NCBI GenBank assembly: GCA_020073495.1
Contig: JAIQFD010000002.1
Coordinates: 62,001-126,000 of the forward strand
Length of the DNA: 64,000 bases
Source of the DNA: Terriglobia bacterium
Lineage (GTDB): Bacteria; Acidobacteriota; Terriglobia; Terriglobales; Acidobacteriaceae
Direction: 5' to 3'
The position numbers and the translations under genes were made by a program. Under the pieces are notes generated by a model that worked only from the letters and a program-made list of their open reading frames with translations, did no database searches and was not told the DNA's origin. Positions 1-7,658 of the stretch are shown here, piece after piece; within the stretch, counting starts at the first letter, position 1, and each line of letters opens with the position of its first letter.

Positions 1-1088
1 GACTGCAGCGAAAACTGTCCGCTCGGAATGTCGGTGCGGACATTACCGCGCCTAAAGTAGGGGCCGCCTGGGCCGGTATTCAGGAGAACGCCGGTGCATC
101 CCGCGTTGATTATGAAAACATTATTCGGCTGGATGGTCTGTCCGTTAAAGCACGAGGGCAGGGTACCACCGAGGGGCGGTAACAGAACGCCAATATCGAC
201 CTGCGGTCCACCCGTGTTGCCCAACGCGTATAACACGTTGCCATCCAGGAAGCCGATATCGTTCTTGTCGTGCTCGAAGAATGCGTCGAGGCTGATGGTG
301 GTGCGTGGAAGCATCTTCAGGTCCACGCCGAACTGGTAACGGTCGGACCGCCATTGGGAGTCCTCCGTCAAGATGGTGCGGATGGGGGCCTCCAGGCTGG
401 TGTCGACGGTTCCGTACGTGGCATTGCGGGCATAGCCCAGGCGGAAGCTGATGGCCGACTCGGGCAGCAGCGTCAGGGTGAAATCCCCCATGTTGCGCGC
501 CGTGGTCTGCAGGTGTGGGCTATCCGTGTACCACGGCAGTGCCGACGGGGTGATTGCGTTCGTGCAACCCACGCCGCACGTGGCGATGCCCGGATTCAGG
601 TTCATCGGATTCGCGAACAGGTTGTAATCAAAGTAATTCTTATCGCGCCGGTAAAGGGCGACGAAGTTGTACCACTTGTTCTTCTGCATCCGCAGGCGGG
701 CCACGCTTTCCGGATCGCCGCCGAATCCGAAGCTGCTCACGTACAGGTTGTCGAAGAGCAGGCCCTGGTGGCTGATCGATTGCATGGACAGATCCGCACC
801 CAGGATCCGCGGGCCGCTGTACAAGTTCACGAATGTGCCGTACGTCTGCTGATTGCCTTCGGCGTCCGCGATGTGGCCGCCGAGTTCGATGGACTGATGC
901 ACGGTGTAGTCGCCCCAAACACGTCCCTTGTCATCTTCCCCTTGGCTCTGCGCCAGGGTGAACAGCGGCGACGCCAGCATCAGGATGGCGACAAAGATTG
1001 CATGCTTCCTTTTCATACGTCGGCTCCCATCCAACGGCTCTTCTCCGCGAAGGAGAGGCCGCGGCGGATTTTGATTTCGATTTGCCAT
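1..1088 (-). CDS. Outer-membrane beta-barrel protein, partial (MtrB/PioB-like partner of the cytochrome)
   Basis: Reading the minus strand from 1088 gives an open frame that runs off the left edge (362 codons visible, no stop). A hydrophobic export signal (MKRKHAIFVAILMLASPLF) is followed by alternating polar/aromatic stretches such as YNFVALYRRDKNYFDY, typical of a porin-like barrel. The start at 1088 has an AAGGAG ribosome site 8 nt upstream and lies 15 bp after the cytochrome stop. ATG 1016 is an alternative that starts directly at the signal peptide. Known: decaheme DmsE/MtrA cytochromes are commonly inserted into MtrB/PioB barrels for electron transfer across the outer membrane. The MtrB-like role is inferred from this pairing, not from a recognised motif. 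Confidence 0.7.
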   Translation of the reverse strand, partial: MANRNQNPPRPLLRGEEPLDGSRRMKRKHAIFVAILMLASPLFTLAQSQGEDDKGRVWGDYTVHQSIELGGHIADAEGNQQTYGTFVNLYSGPRILGADLSMQSISHQGLLFDNLYVSSFGFGGDPESVARLRMQKNKWYNFVALYRRDKNYFDYNLFANPMNLNPGIATCGVGCTNAITPSALPWYTDSPHLQTTARNMGDFTLTLLPESAISFRLGYARNATYGTVDTSLEAPIRTILTEDSQWRSDRYQFGVDLKMLPRTTISLDAFFEHDKNDIGFLDGNVLYALGNTGGPQVDIGVLLPPLGGTLPSCFNGQTIQPNNVFIINAGCTGVLLNTGPGGPYFRRGNVRTDIPSGQFSLQ

Positions 1089-1103
1089 GGTTCTTCTCCT
1101 TCC

Positions 1104-2069
1104 TTATTTGAAGAAAATATTGCTCACGTTTGAGCCGTGAATACTCATGTGGCAAACGATGCAAACTTGCCGGTACTGGTTCTGCGCGCCATGCACGCCC
1201 GTCGGGATTTGCTCATGGCACTGCAGGCAAAGGGTGTTGATGCGTGCGGTGAGCAACATGCGCGGATAGACCGAGGAGTGCGGGGTGTGGCAGGCCATGC
1301 ATCCCTCGACCCTCACGGGTTCGTGCTCGAAGACGAACGGTCCGCGTTTGTCCGCGTGGCACTTCGTGCAGATGAGGTCCTGATTGGGCGCCGACCGGAC
1401 CATGCGATCTCTCACCGCGCCGTGCGCATTGTGGCAATCGGTGCACTTGATCAAGCCCTCGTTCACGCGATGGCGGAACGTCTTCTGGAAGTCGGCCTTC
1501 TGTTCCGCGTGGCACGAGTAACACAGCCCTGGCTGCTTGTTCACCAGCAGGTACTCCGCCTTGGTGTGGTGGATGGAGTGGCAGCTCGTGCAACTGACGC
1601 CGTTCTCATTGTGCGTTGACCGCATGAACTCCCGCTGTTCCACCTTGGCTTCGTGGCAGGTCAGGCAGCGCTTGGTGATGTCTTGGCTCTTGGCCCCTGC
1701 GAAGGTGAAGATCTTGGTCTTATCGCCCCCACCTTCCACGTGCGCTAGCCCAGGACCATGGCACGATTCGCAACCGTGCGCACCGTGTGTCATCTTGGTT
1801 TCTTTGGTGGTCATCCAGTGCGGCGACGCCTCGAAGCCCTTGTACAGTTCGTCGTGGCACCCCTGGCAGGTAGCCACGCCAACATACTGGCCCGAATCCG
1901 TTGCCTGAGACGATGGCGTTGCGGCTTTAGCCTTGTCCTCGGCAGCGCCTGGATTGGCGCCCATGAGGAACGTACCGGAAAGTGCGCGGGCCGAATGCGC
2001 TGACACCGCACTCGCGCTCACCGCCAAAGCCGCAACAACTGCGAGAAGGGCTGCTGTTCGGAATCTCAT
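1104..2069 (-). CDS. DmsE-family decaheme c-type cytochrome
   Basis: A 321-residue periplasmic cytochrome with exactly ten CxxCH heme sites: CQGCH, CESCH, CLTCH, CTSCH, CYSCH, CTDCH, CTKCH, CMACH, CLQCH and CIVCH. The even spacing over about 230 residues is that of the DmsE/MtrA decaheme family, which carries electrons through an outer-membrane barrel. ATG 2069 begins MRFRTAALLAVVAALAVSA, a clear signal peptide. A GTG at 2159 would extend the frame by 30 residues without signal-like character. The frame ends 15 bp before the barrel gene, so the two are surely co-transcribed. No extracellular MtrC-type cytochrome lies in the window, so the terminal acceptor is unknown. Confidence 0.9.
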   Translation of the reverse strand: MRFRTAALLAVVAALAVSASAVSAHSARALSGTFLMGANPGAAEDKAKAATPSSQATDSGQYVGVATCQGCHDELYKGFEASPHWMTTKETKMTHGAHGCESCHGPGLAHVEGGGDKTKIFTFAGAKSQDITKRCLTCHEAKVEQREFMRSTHNENGVSCTSCHSIHHTKAEYLLVNKQPGLCYSCHAEQKADFQKTFRHRVNEGLIKCTDCHNAHGAVRDRMVRSAPNQDLICTKCHADKRGPFVFEHEPVRVEGCMACHTPHSSVYPRMLLTARINTLCLQCHEQIPTGVHGAQNQYRQVCIVCHMSIHGSNVSNIFFK

Positions 2070-2496
2070 GGCCGGCTTCGCCTGCCTCCCTCGATCCTTG
2101 GAATGTTTGACCTTCCCTGGGATGAATGCGGGAAATAGATCGCTACCCTTGTGCCCCACCTGCCGCGAACAAGTCTGTGATGTTCGTCACATAATGCTGT
2201 TCCCGGAATCACTTTCTGTACGTCGACAGCGGTGTCCATTGCACGTCCCTCTCGCCTGTTCGAGAATTTGTGAAGACGATCTTCATCTGAAACGCCCGCG
2301 CCGGTCCGCTCCCGTGATCTTCACGAACTCCCTGCGCGTCGGCCCATTGTGTCTCTTCGGCATGAGCGCTTCCTCCCTTTCTCCAAGGGGCCGGATTGCA
2401 CCAGTAACGCCAGGGCCGCCCGCCGGCAAGCGTGTCGGCCTTCGAATTCATCGTCCTTTAACCATCGCCATTCGGATTCTCACTAAACTTCGCCGC
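2070..2496. other. Intergenic region between divergent cytochrome and STAS genes
   Basis: 427 bp separating a leftward and a rightward gene, so it must hold both promoters. No consensus -35/-10 pair, operator palindrome or RNA gene was recognised. The short open frames here have no ribosome site or family character. Confidence 0.5.
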
Positions 2497-2916
2497 ATGG
2501 CGGATCAGAAGCTGCAGATTCAAACCTCGGCCGGGTCGCGCGAGGGATGCATCGTCGTCCATCTCAGCGGGCCGCTTACCATCGCCACGCTCTTTGAGTT
2601 CCAGACTCTGCTTCGCTCCGAGCGATCGCCCGTCCTGGTTCTGGATCTCGCGGGGGTGCCGTACCTCGATTCGGCGGGCCTGGGTTGCCTGCTGGGGGCG
2701 CACGTGTCGCGTCAGAAGGACGGCAGGAAGCTGATGCTGGCCGGGGTCAGCGACCGGGTGAAAACCGTCTTCCTGCTGACGCACGTGGATCCATTGTTCC
2801 AATTCTTCGACAGCGTTTCCCAGGCGGAAGCGGCGCTGGCGACAGACTCCTGCGAAAAACCCGTCAAGCCGCATGTCGGCTTCCGCATCAAACCCGGCGC
2901 CGGATGGGGAGGCTGA
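2497..2916 (+). CDS. STAS-domain protein (anti-sigma factor antagonist-like)
   Basis: A 139-residue single STAS domain (about residues 5-110): VHLSGPLTIATLFEF, then LVLDLAGVPYLDSAGLGCLL. That second block contains the DSAG loop with Ser59, the residue phosphorylated by anti-sigma kinases in SpoIIAA/RsbV-type antagonists. The family binds a cognate HPK-type anti-sigma kinase and is released by a PP2C phosphatase; neither partner is adjacent. The last 30 residues after the domain are low in structure, and the 3' end (about 2896-2935) is shared with a non-coding sequence near 7046, so the tail may derive from a dispersed repeat. ATG 2497 is chosen because the domain starts about seven residues later. 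Confidence 0.82.
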   Translation: MADQKLQIQTSAGSREGCIVVHLSGPLTIATLFEFQTLLRSERSPVLVLDLAGVPYLDSAGLGCLLGAHVSRQKDGRKLMLAGVSDRVKTVFLLTHVDPLFQFFDSVSQAEAALATDSCEKPVKPHVGFRIKPGAGWGG

Positions 2917-2928
2917 TCGGCGCTTGGT

Positions 2929-2978
2929 CGCCTTCTCCATCATCGCGATCGAGATATTCCGCTTCTCCGCCATCTGGC
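2929..2978 (-). repeat. clpX C-terminus echo, copy C
   Basis: On the minus strand this stretch reads [15 protein letters not shown] in one frame, close to the last 16 residues of the ClpX encoded at 14183 ([16 protein letters not shown]). It overlaps the end of the Nudix gene in a different frame. Its flank towards 2900 also matches a non-coding stretch around 7046, so it sits inside a dispersed repeat. Confidence 0.5.
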
Positions 2979-3491
2979 CGCTGAAGCTCGAGCATGGGCG
3001 TATTCTTGCGCTTCGGTATTCGTGAGGTTCCTCAATGCAGCGTCGATGACGCCGACGAGTTCCGTCGAAGACTCGGTGTCTCGGCCTTCGGCGACCGCAC
3101 GTATTGCCGCAAAGGGCGTGAACCACGTGGGGGCCCTGTAGTCCTCCTCCGGAACGCGGCGCCGGAGCACCTCGAGCAGGTAGGCCTCTACCAACAGGAT
3201 CTCGTCGCCGGAATCTTGTTTCCAGTACCGGAAGGTCTGGAAGCATCGGGGCTCGATCTCTCCTATCGCGCCGGCTTCCTCCCAGGCTTCGCGGGCCGCC
3301 GCCTCACACTTGGAAAGCGATTCATCCGCGTGGCCCTTGGGAAAGATCCATCTGCCGCTGGAGGTACGGACGAGCAAAAACTCTATTTCCGGCCCGCGGC
3401 GGCGGTAGCAGACGGCCGCTACTTGAACTCGGAGCGGGATCACCGGCACGGTGTTTCGCAGTCGCATGGTCTTTTGTGCGTCCACTGTCAT
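2940..3491 (-). CDS. Nudix hydrolase
   Basis: A 183-residue Nudix-fold pyrophosphohydrolase. The Nudix box is visible as GHADESLSKCEAAAREAWEEAG: the REAWEEAG core that binds metal is intact, but the usual first glutamate (GX5E) is a leucine. FLLVRTSSGRWIFPKG before it is the standard lead-in strand. The substrate cannot be predicted; the family hydrolyses nucleoside diphosphates linked to another moiety. ATG 3491 forms an ATGA overlap with the glycosyltransferase stop. GTG 3485 is an alternative with GGAGG at better spacing. The gene is third in an overlapping set with the phosphoesterase and glycosyltransferase. Its last codons run over a clpX-like repeat in another frame. Confidence 0.85.
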   Translation of the reverse strand: MTVDAQKTMRLRNTVPVIPLRVQVAAVCYRRRGPEIEFLLVRTSSGRWIFPKGHADESLSKCEAAAREAWEEAGAIGEIEPRCFQTFRYWKQDSGDEILLVEAYLLEVLRRRVPEEDYRAPTWFTPFAAIRAVAEGRDTESSTELVGVIDAALRNLTNTEAQEYAHARASAARWRRSGISRSR

Positions 3492-4198
3492 ACCTCCCAA
3501 TACTTCTGGTCGCGCAGAAAGTGCTTTTCGTTCCACGTGTTGAGCGCAGTCCAAAGGAACAGCGAGACCATCTTGAGGTGCCCCATTTTGCGGAACCGCC
3601 GGTTGGTGGTGTAGGCGCCGCCATGGATGATCGCGAATCGTCCCGGGGACACCTTCTTGCTCAGCAGGTAATCCTCCGCGAACAGCGCCTGCTCATGGAA
3701 CCCGCCCAGCTCCCAGAACCGCTTCCGGTCAAAGAGCATGAACATCCCGGTCGCGTACGGGCTTGCGAACTGTGAGAGCCACTGCGAGATGTTATTGCCC
3801 AGATAGAGCGCTTGGTCGAGCGCCGTGCCCGACTCACACCAGATATTGGTCGTGAGGCAGTGCAGTTGACGCTCGCGCATCATCTCCACGGCGCGGGCGA
3901 TCAGCGTCGCGTCGTGAAACTCCATGTCCGCATCGATAAAAAGGACGTACTCGCCGTCAGCCAGACGGGCGCCAGCGTTCCTGCCCACAGACGGCAGTCC
4001 GCCGGGAATGACCTCGAGTTCCAACCGGCCACGAAAAGTCATTGCCAGTTGCGGCGTGTCGTCGCTAGACCCCGCGTCAGCAACGAACACCTTCGTCTTC
4101 CGGTTCTGCAAATAGGTCTGTTTCGTCAGCGAGGTCAGCAGCTTTGGCAGCAACGTCGCTTCGTTCTTGGCAGGGATCACGATCGTCAATTCCGGCAT
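3488..4198 (-). CDS. Family 2 glycosyltransferase
   Basis: A 236-residue GT-A fold enzyme. ELTIVIPAKNEATLLPKLL at the N-terminus is the nucleotide-sugar binding start, followed by VFVADAGSSDDT and the metal-binding FIDADMEF. One weak hydrophobic stretch lies near the C-terminus (MVSLFLWTAL). The family transfers sugars from UDP/GDP-sugars to lipids or glycans at the cytoplasmic face. The fold starts within two residues of ATG 4198, so this start is required even though it lies 122 bp inside the upstream phosphoesterase gene. Its stop overlaps the Nudix start. The acceptor is unknown; envelope glycan or glycolipid work is inferred from context. Confidence 0.86.
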   Translation of the reverse strand: MPELTIVIPAKNEATLLPKLLTSLTKQTYLQNRKTKVFVADAGSSDDTPQLAMTFRGRLELEVIPGGLPSVGRNAGARLADGEYVLFIDADMEFHDATLIARAVEMMRERQLHCLTTNIWCESGTALDQALYLGNNISQWLSQFASPYATGMFMLFDRKRFWELGGFHEQALFAEDYLLSKKVSPGRFAIIHGGAYTTNRRFRKMGHLKMVSLFLWTALNTWNEKHFLRDQKYWEV

Positions 4199-4883
4199 AT
4201 TGGTGGATTCGCACTCCTTCCTCTCCCACGGTGATGAACGTCGGCGGCACGCCAACCCACGATCCAGAGTTGTAGTACCGGACTCCGTCGCGCTCCGCTT
4301 CCATCGCGATGTGAGTGTGCCCGCAGAAGATGCGGTCGATGCCCCGGCGCCGTGCATGTTCCAGTGCTCCCTTCGACACCTTTGCCGACAGCCGCAGCCA
4401 GCGGGTGTTCAACCCGTCGAGCAAGCGGCTGAAACGCTTCTTCTCCGAATCCAGCTTCTGCAGCTGCAAGTGCACGAGCGTGCCGAAACGGCTGAGACGC
4501 ACTCTGTTGATGGCGAATTGGTCGAACTGGTGCCCGTGGATCGCCAAGTGCCGCAGACCGGCGAAAGTCCACGTATATTCCTGATACACGCGCACCCCCA
4601 CCAGATGCGACATGAGCGTCGCCAGCCCTTGGTCATGGTTGCCTTCCACCCACACCACCTCGATCCCGCGCTTCGGGTTCGAGAGCTTGCGGATCTGCGA
4701 CAGGAATCTCCAGTGGTCCTTTTTCAGCCTCGAGAAGTTCAGGTCGGCGAAGATGTCGCCGAGAAGGATCAGCCGCTGGAACGAGGAGTGTTTGATCAGG
4801 CGGAGCGCCTCGCGCGCGCGGCTTAGGTCCGAACCCAGATGCACGTCGCTGATGATCAACGTGTCTGCCGATACGGCCTGCAT
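4077..4883 (-). CDS. Calcineurin-like metallophosphoesterase (LpxH-like)
   Basis: A 268-residue binuclear-metal phosphoesterase with all family blocks: DVHLG near the N-terminus, GDIF, GNHDQ, HGHQFD and GHTHIA. The layout resembles UDP-2,3-diacylglucosamine diphosphatases, but whether it acts in lipid A synthesis cannot be told. ATG 4883 is used; a TTG at 4901 would add six residues. The last 41 codons overlap the glycosyltransferase gene in another frame, and the Nudix gene follows, so the three are translationally coupled. The C-terminal tail beyond the fold (DVAAKAADLADETDL) is acidic and is the part that overlaps. Confidence 0.85.
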   Translation of the reverse strand: MQAVSADTLIISDVHLGSDLSRAREALRLIKHSSFQRLILLGDIFADLNFSRLKKDHWRFLSQIRKLSNPKRGIEVVWVEGNHDQGLATLMSHLVGVRVYQEYTWTFAGLRHLAIHGHQFDQFAINRVRLSRFGTLVHLQLQKLDSEKKRFSRLLDGLNTRWLRLSAKVSKGALEHARRRGIDRIFCGHTHIAMEAERDGVRYYNSGSWVGVPPTFITVGEEGVRIHQYAGIDDRDPCQERSDVAAKAADLADETDLFAEPEDEGVRC

Positions 4884-5048
4884 GCACCAGATTATGTGCA
4901 ATTGCGATTGCAGCCGCGTGAACGCACGATGAATATCCCGTGACGATTCACCTTGGGAATCAGCCTCTTCACAGGTGACCAGCTAGGCTCGGATCGACAG
5001 CTCCTCTTCACGCTGCGCGTCTGCTCGCTGCTAGACTCCGATTCGACC

Positions 5049-6047
5049 ATGAAGACTGCTCTCGTCGTTTTCAATCCGCTAGCGGGCATGCGGTGGAGGT
5101 GTCGCGACAGCGAGCTTCACGCCCTGCTCTCCTCGTTGACAAGGGCCGGCGTCAACACCATCACCACGACCACGCGAGGCCCCGGCCATCTGCCGGACGC
5201 GCTGTTCGATGGCCTGGCTGATTTCGACACTGTCCTCGCCTGCGGAGGGGATGGCACGGTCAACGAGGTGCTCCAGGCACTGATGGCAAACGGCCGCGAA
5301 GCATCGCTCGGGATCGTTCCCTTCGGATCGGGAAATCTTCTAGCCAGAGATTTGGGCGTCCGCCGCAGCGTTGAGCTTCTGGTTGAGGGCCTAATTCACT
5401 CCGCACCGCAATCGTGCTCGGTCGGATGCATCGAGCGAACGGCTGATGGTTACCGTCGCTATTGGCTCGCCGCCGTCGGCGTTGGCGCAGATGCCCGTGT
5501 GATCTGCGAATTAAGTCCATCGGCCAAGGCTCGTTTCGGGATCGCTGCCTACTACGCGGAATCGGCGCGCCAGCTCATTTTTTCGCGGGAACCGTTCCCG
5601 CTGTTCTGCGCCCAGTTTGAAGACCTCTCCTCGGGTGAGACCCGCACGGAAATCGTCGCCCAGGTTGTCGCGGAACGGATCGGATACTTCGGACATTTCC
5701 TTGAACCGAAGGGACCGGCTCTTCTTCCAGCCGACCAACTTCGGGTTGTGCTCTTTAAGACCGCGCGTCGCACCGCGTTCCTGAACTACGGCCTCCAGCT
5801 TGTCGCATCTCAAGTGTTTGGGAATTCTTCGCAGGCGCGATTGAGTGACATCGAGGTCGTTCGTACTCGCGAACTCCGCTGCCATCCCGCCGAGGCCGCC
5901 AGCATTGCCACGCAGCGCGTGCATGGAAGCAGCAAGAGCCTGGCCGAGGTCGATGGTGAATTGTTCGGCGAACTCCCCGTGCGCGTATTTCTGGTGCCGC
6001 GCCAGGTTACGATTCTCCGCCCGTCTCTCCGTAGGCCGGTCTCATAA
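5049..6047 (+). CDS. Diacylglycerol kinase catalytic-domain protein (DagK/YegS/LCB5 family)
   Basis: A 332-residue lipid kinase fold. VVFNPLAG at the N-terminus, ACGGDGTVNEVLQALM (the GGDGT nucleotide loop) and GIVPFGSGNLLARDLG are the diagnostic blocks of the DAGK catalytic domain, and length matches the family. Members phosphorylate diacylglycerol, sphingoid bases or other lipids at the membrane using ATP. ATG 5049 directly precedes the first strand; the frame is open 32 codons further upstream but without family sequence. Divergent from the phosphoesterase operon with 165 bp between them. The lipid substrate is not predictable. Confidence 0.87.
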   Translation: MKTALVVFNPLAGMRWRCRDSELHALLSSLTRAGVNTITTTTRGPGHLPDALFDGLADFDTVLACGGDGTVNEVLQALMANGREASLGIVPFGSGNLLARDLGVRRSVELLVEGLIHSAPQSCSVGCIERTADGYRRYWLAAVGVGADARVICELSPSAKARFGIAAYYAESARQLIFSREPFPLFCAQFEDLSSGETRTEIVAQVVAERIGYFGHFLEPKGPALLPADQLRVVLFKTARRTAFLNYGLQLVASQVFGNSSQARLSDIEVVRTRELRCHPAEAASIATQRVHGSSKSLAEVDGELFGELPVRVFLVPRQVTILRPSLRRPVS

Positions 6048-6596
6048 CACAAGCGAACTTGTCTCTTCTATCTCGCTACCTGCGGACGTGGTTCCGCCAA
6101 GCCGCTTAAGTGCCGGCGTCGGACATCACTCTTGGCGACGATGACCGATTTGGCTGAGGCTTTCCTCGATAGCGCGCGTGGCACGACCATCGGGGTCCGG
6201 TTCTGGGTCCGGAGCCTTCGCGGGTAAGCGGGCGAGAGCCGTCCTTGCGATCGCATGAGTCAAAGGCCTTTCCGAGTCTCTAACGCTTTTACCAAGCGCG
6301 AAACTATCGTCAACTGGAATTTCGCGGCTGTAAACCACGCGCCAGCAAGCAATTGCCAGCCGTCCACAAGGAGGTGACGAAGATTGGTGCAGAAGGTTCT
6401 GGTTCACTCGCGCAGCGCGTGCGCGATGCCTGTTTAGCAGCTCAAGACTGTGTGGAAAATATCGGAAAGCCGCTGCCAGCGTGGAATCAGCCAAGAACGG
6501 AATCGCCTGCTGGGATGTTCTTGGGCCAAAGTGAAATTCATCATCTGTTCATCATCTCGTAACAATTGGGCCCTACGTTGAATTCAGGAGAAGCCG
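6048..6596. other. Intergenic, nothing recognised
   Basis: 549 bp without a convincing gene. Open frames on both strands lack ribosome sites and family character. The rightmost 60 bp must hold the promoter of the small membrane gene at 6597, but no strong consensus was seen. Confidence 0.4.
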
Positions 6597-6809
6597 ATGT
6601 CCCCCTTAGCCATCGGACTGTTGGCGATTGCTGTACTCCTGTGGGTATGTGTACAGCTCTGGAGGACTCCTGATCCCCACCATCAGCAACTGGTCTCGCT
6701 TCTACCCCTGCTCGATGTGGAACACAGCGTCGGGACTCCTCGGCCCGATCCGCAGTTCGACGCTCAGCGGATTACGCAATCTGAGGCCGTGACCAACAAG
6801 GCTGACTAG
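6597..6809 (+). CDS. Small single-pass membrane protein, unknown
   Basis: 70 residues. Residues 3-22 (PLAIGLLAIAVLLWVCVQLW) form one strong transmembrane helix, followed by a polar cytoplasmic or periplasmic tail rich in Pro and Asp. AGGAG lies 7 nt before ATG 6597, which supports translation. No family is recognised. It stands alone, 0.85 kb before the PAS-CRP regulator and in the same direction, with repeat sequence between. Confidence 0.5.
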   Translation: MSPLAIGLLAIAVLLWVCVQLWRTPDPHHQQLVSLLPLLDVEHSVGTPRPDPQFDAQRITQSEAVTNKAD

Positions 6810-7658
6810 CGTAGCCCAGCATGGCCTGCCCTGTTTTTGCCGACACTTAGCGGAGCGAAGGGGAGCCCTGAGCATCGTCGAAGGGGCAGCCGAAGGGAAA
6901 GTGCTGGGCATGCGTCCCCCACAATCCTCCGAAGCCCGTAGGGACGACTCAGGTAGCCCCGGGCGGAACCTGTCCCGAGCAAAGCCGAGGTAGCCCTGAC
7001 TCGCTTCGCGACCCTGGATTCGGGACGCGGTCCCGAACCCCGGGCGCGGGATGGGGAGGGTGATCGGCGCTTAGCCGCTGCGGGAAAGGGCACGACTTAA
7101 GTTCGGACGGTGCTCCACTGGGATTCGACTGCGAAGCGGATTTATGAGCGCCTAGCATTGTCCTTCCTCATGGGCGGAAATGGTGACGTGAATAGCTGGT
7201 TCAACACGTGCAGCGCCCTGACAGTGCCATCGGCTGTGAGACTGGTGGAGCAGCGCTTCCGTGCTGCTTTTCAAGAGCCCTCACCAGTGTCATCTCCGAG
7301 CGAAGCAGCGTTGTTTGCTTGCGAATAATCGCGCGAAGTCGAGAAACTCTGACTTTCCGTTGGTTGATCACTTTTGACCAGTGTTCACACGCCCGAAGCT
7401 TGATACTGACCGTGGGGAGCGCTCTCCCAACGGGAGACGAGACAAGAGTTGTAAAGGGTATTTCTACAGCCAGTGTTTTGATCTCGCCAAAACTCGGCAG
7501 TTTATCAGCCCACTGGGGTCTTCGCTCCGCCGTTTCCAATTCGCTCAACCGGTATCTTCCCGGCAGGCATGACGAGCCTGGCTGGGCTGTCGTGGTGTCT
7601 GCGGCATGAGGGGGATGGTTGAGAGGGCCCGGGCCTGGAAGTCTACACGAGGTAAGCC
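6810..7658. other. Repeat-rich intergenic region
   Basis: 849 bp. Positions about 6910-7060 carry a copy of the dispersed repeat that is tandem at 9122-9345 (ATGCGTCCCCC, GTAGGGACGA, GGGCGGAACCTGTCCCGAGC, AGCCCTGAC). About 7040-7070 matches the 3' end of the STAS gene. From 7100 to 7600 both strands stay open in places, but no frame has a ribosome site or recognisable domain. Confidence 0.5.

Noticed and set aside
6126-6494. 122-residue minus-strand frame
   Set aside because: No ribosome site, composition like non-coding DNA, no family character.
7201-7609. Overlapping open frames on both strands upstream of the PAS-CRP gene
   Set aside because: Neither has a convincing ribosome site or domain, and both cannot be right.
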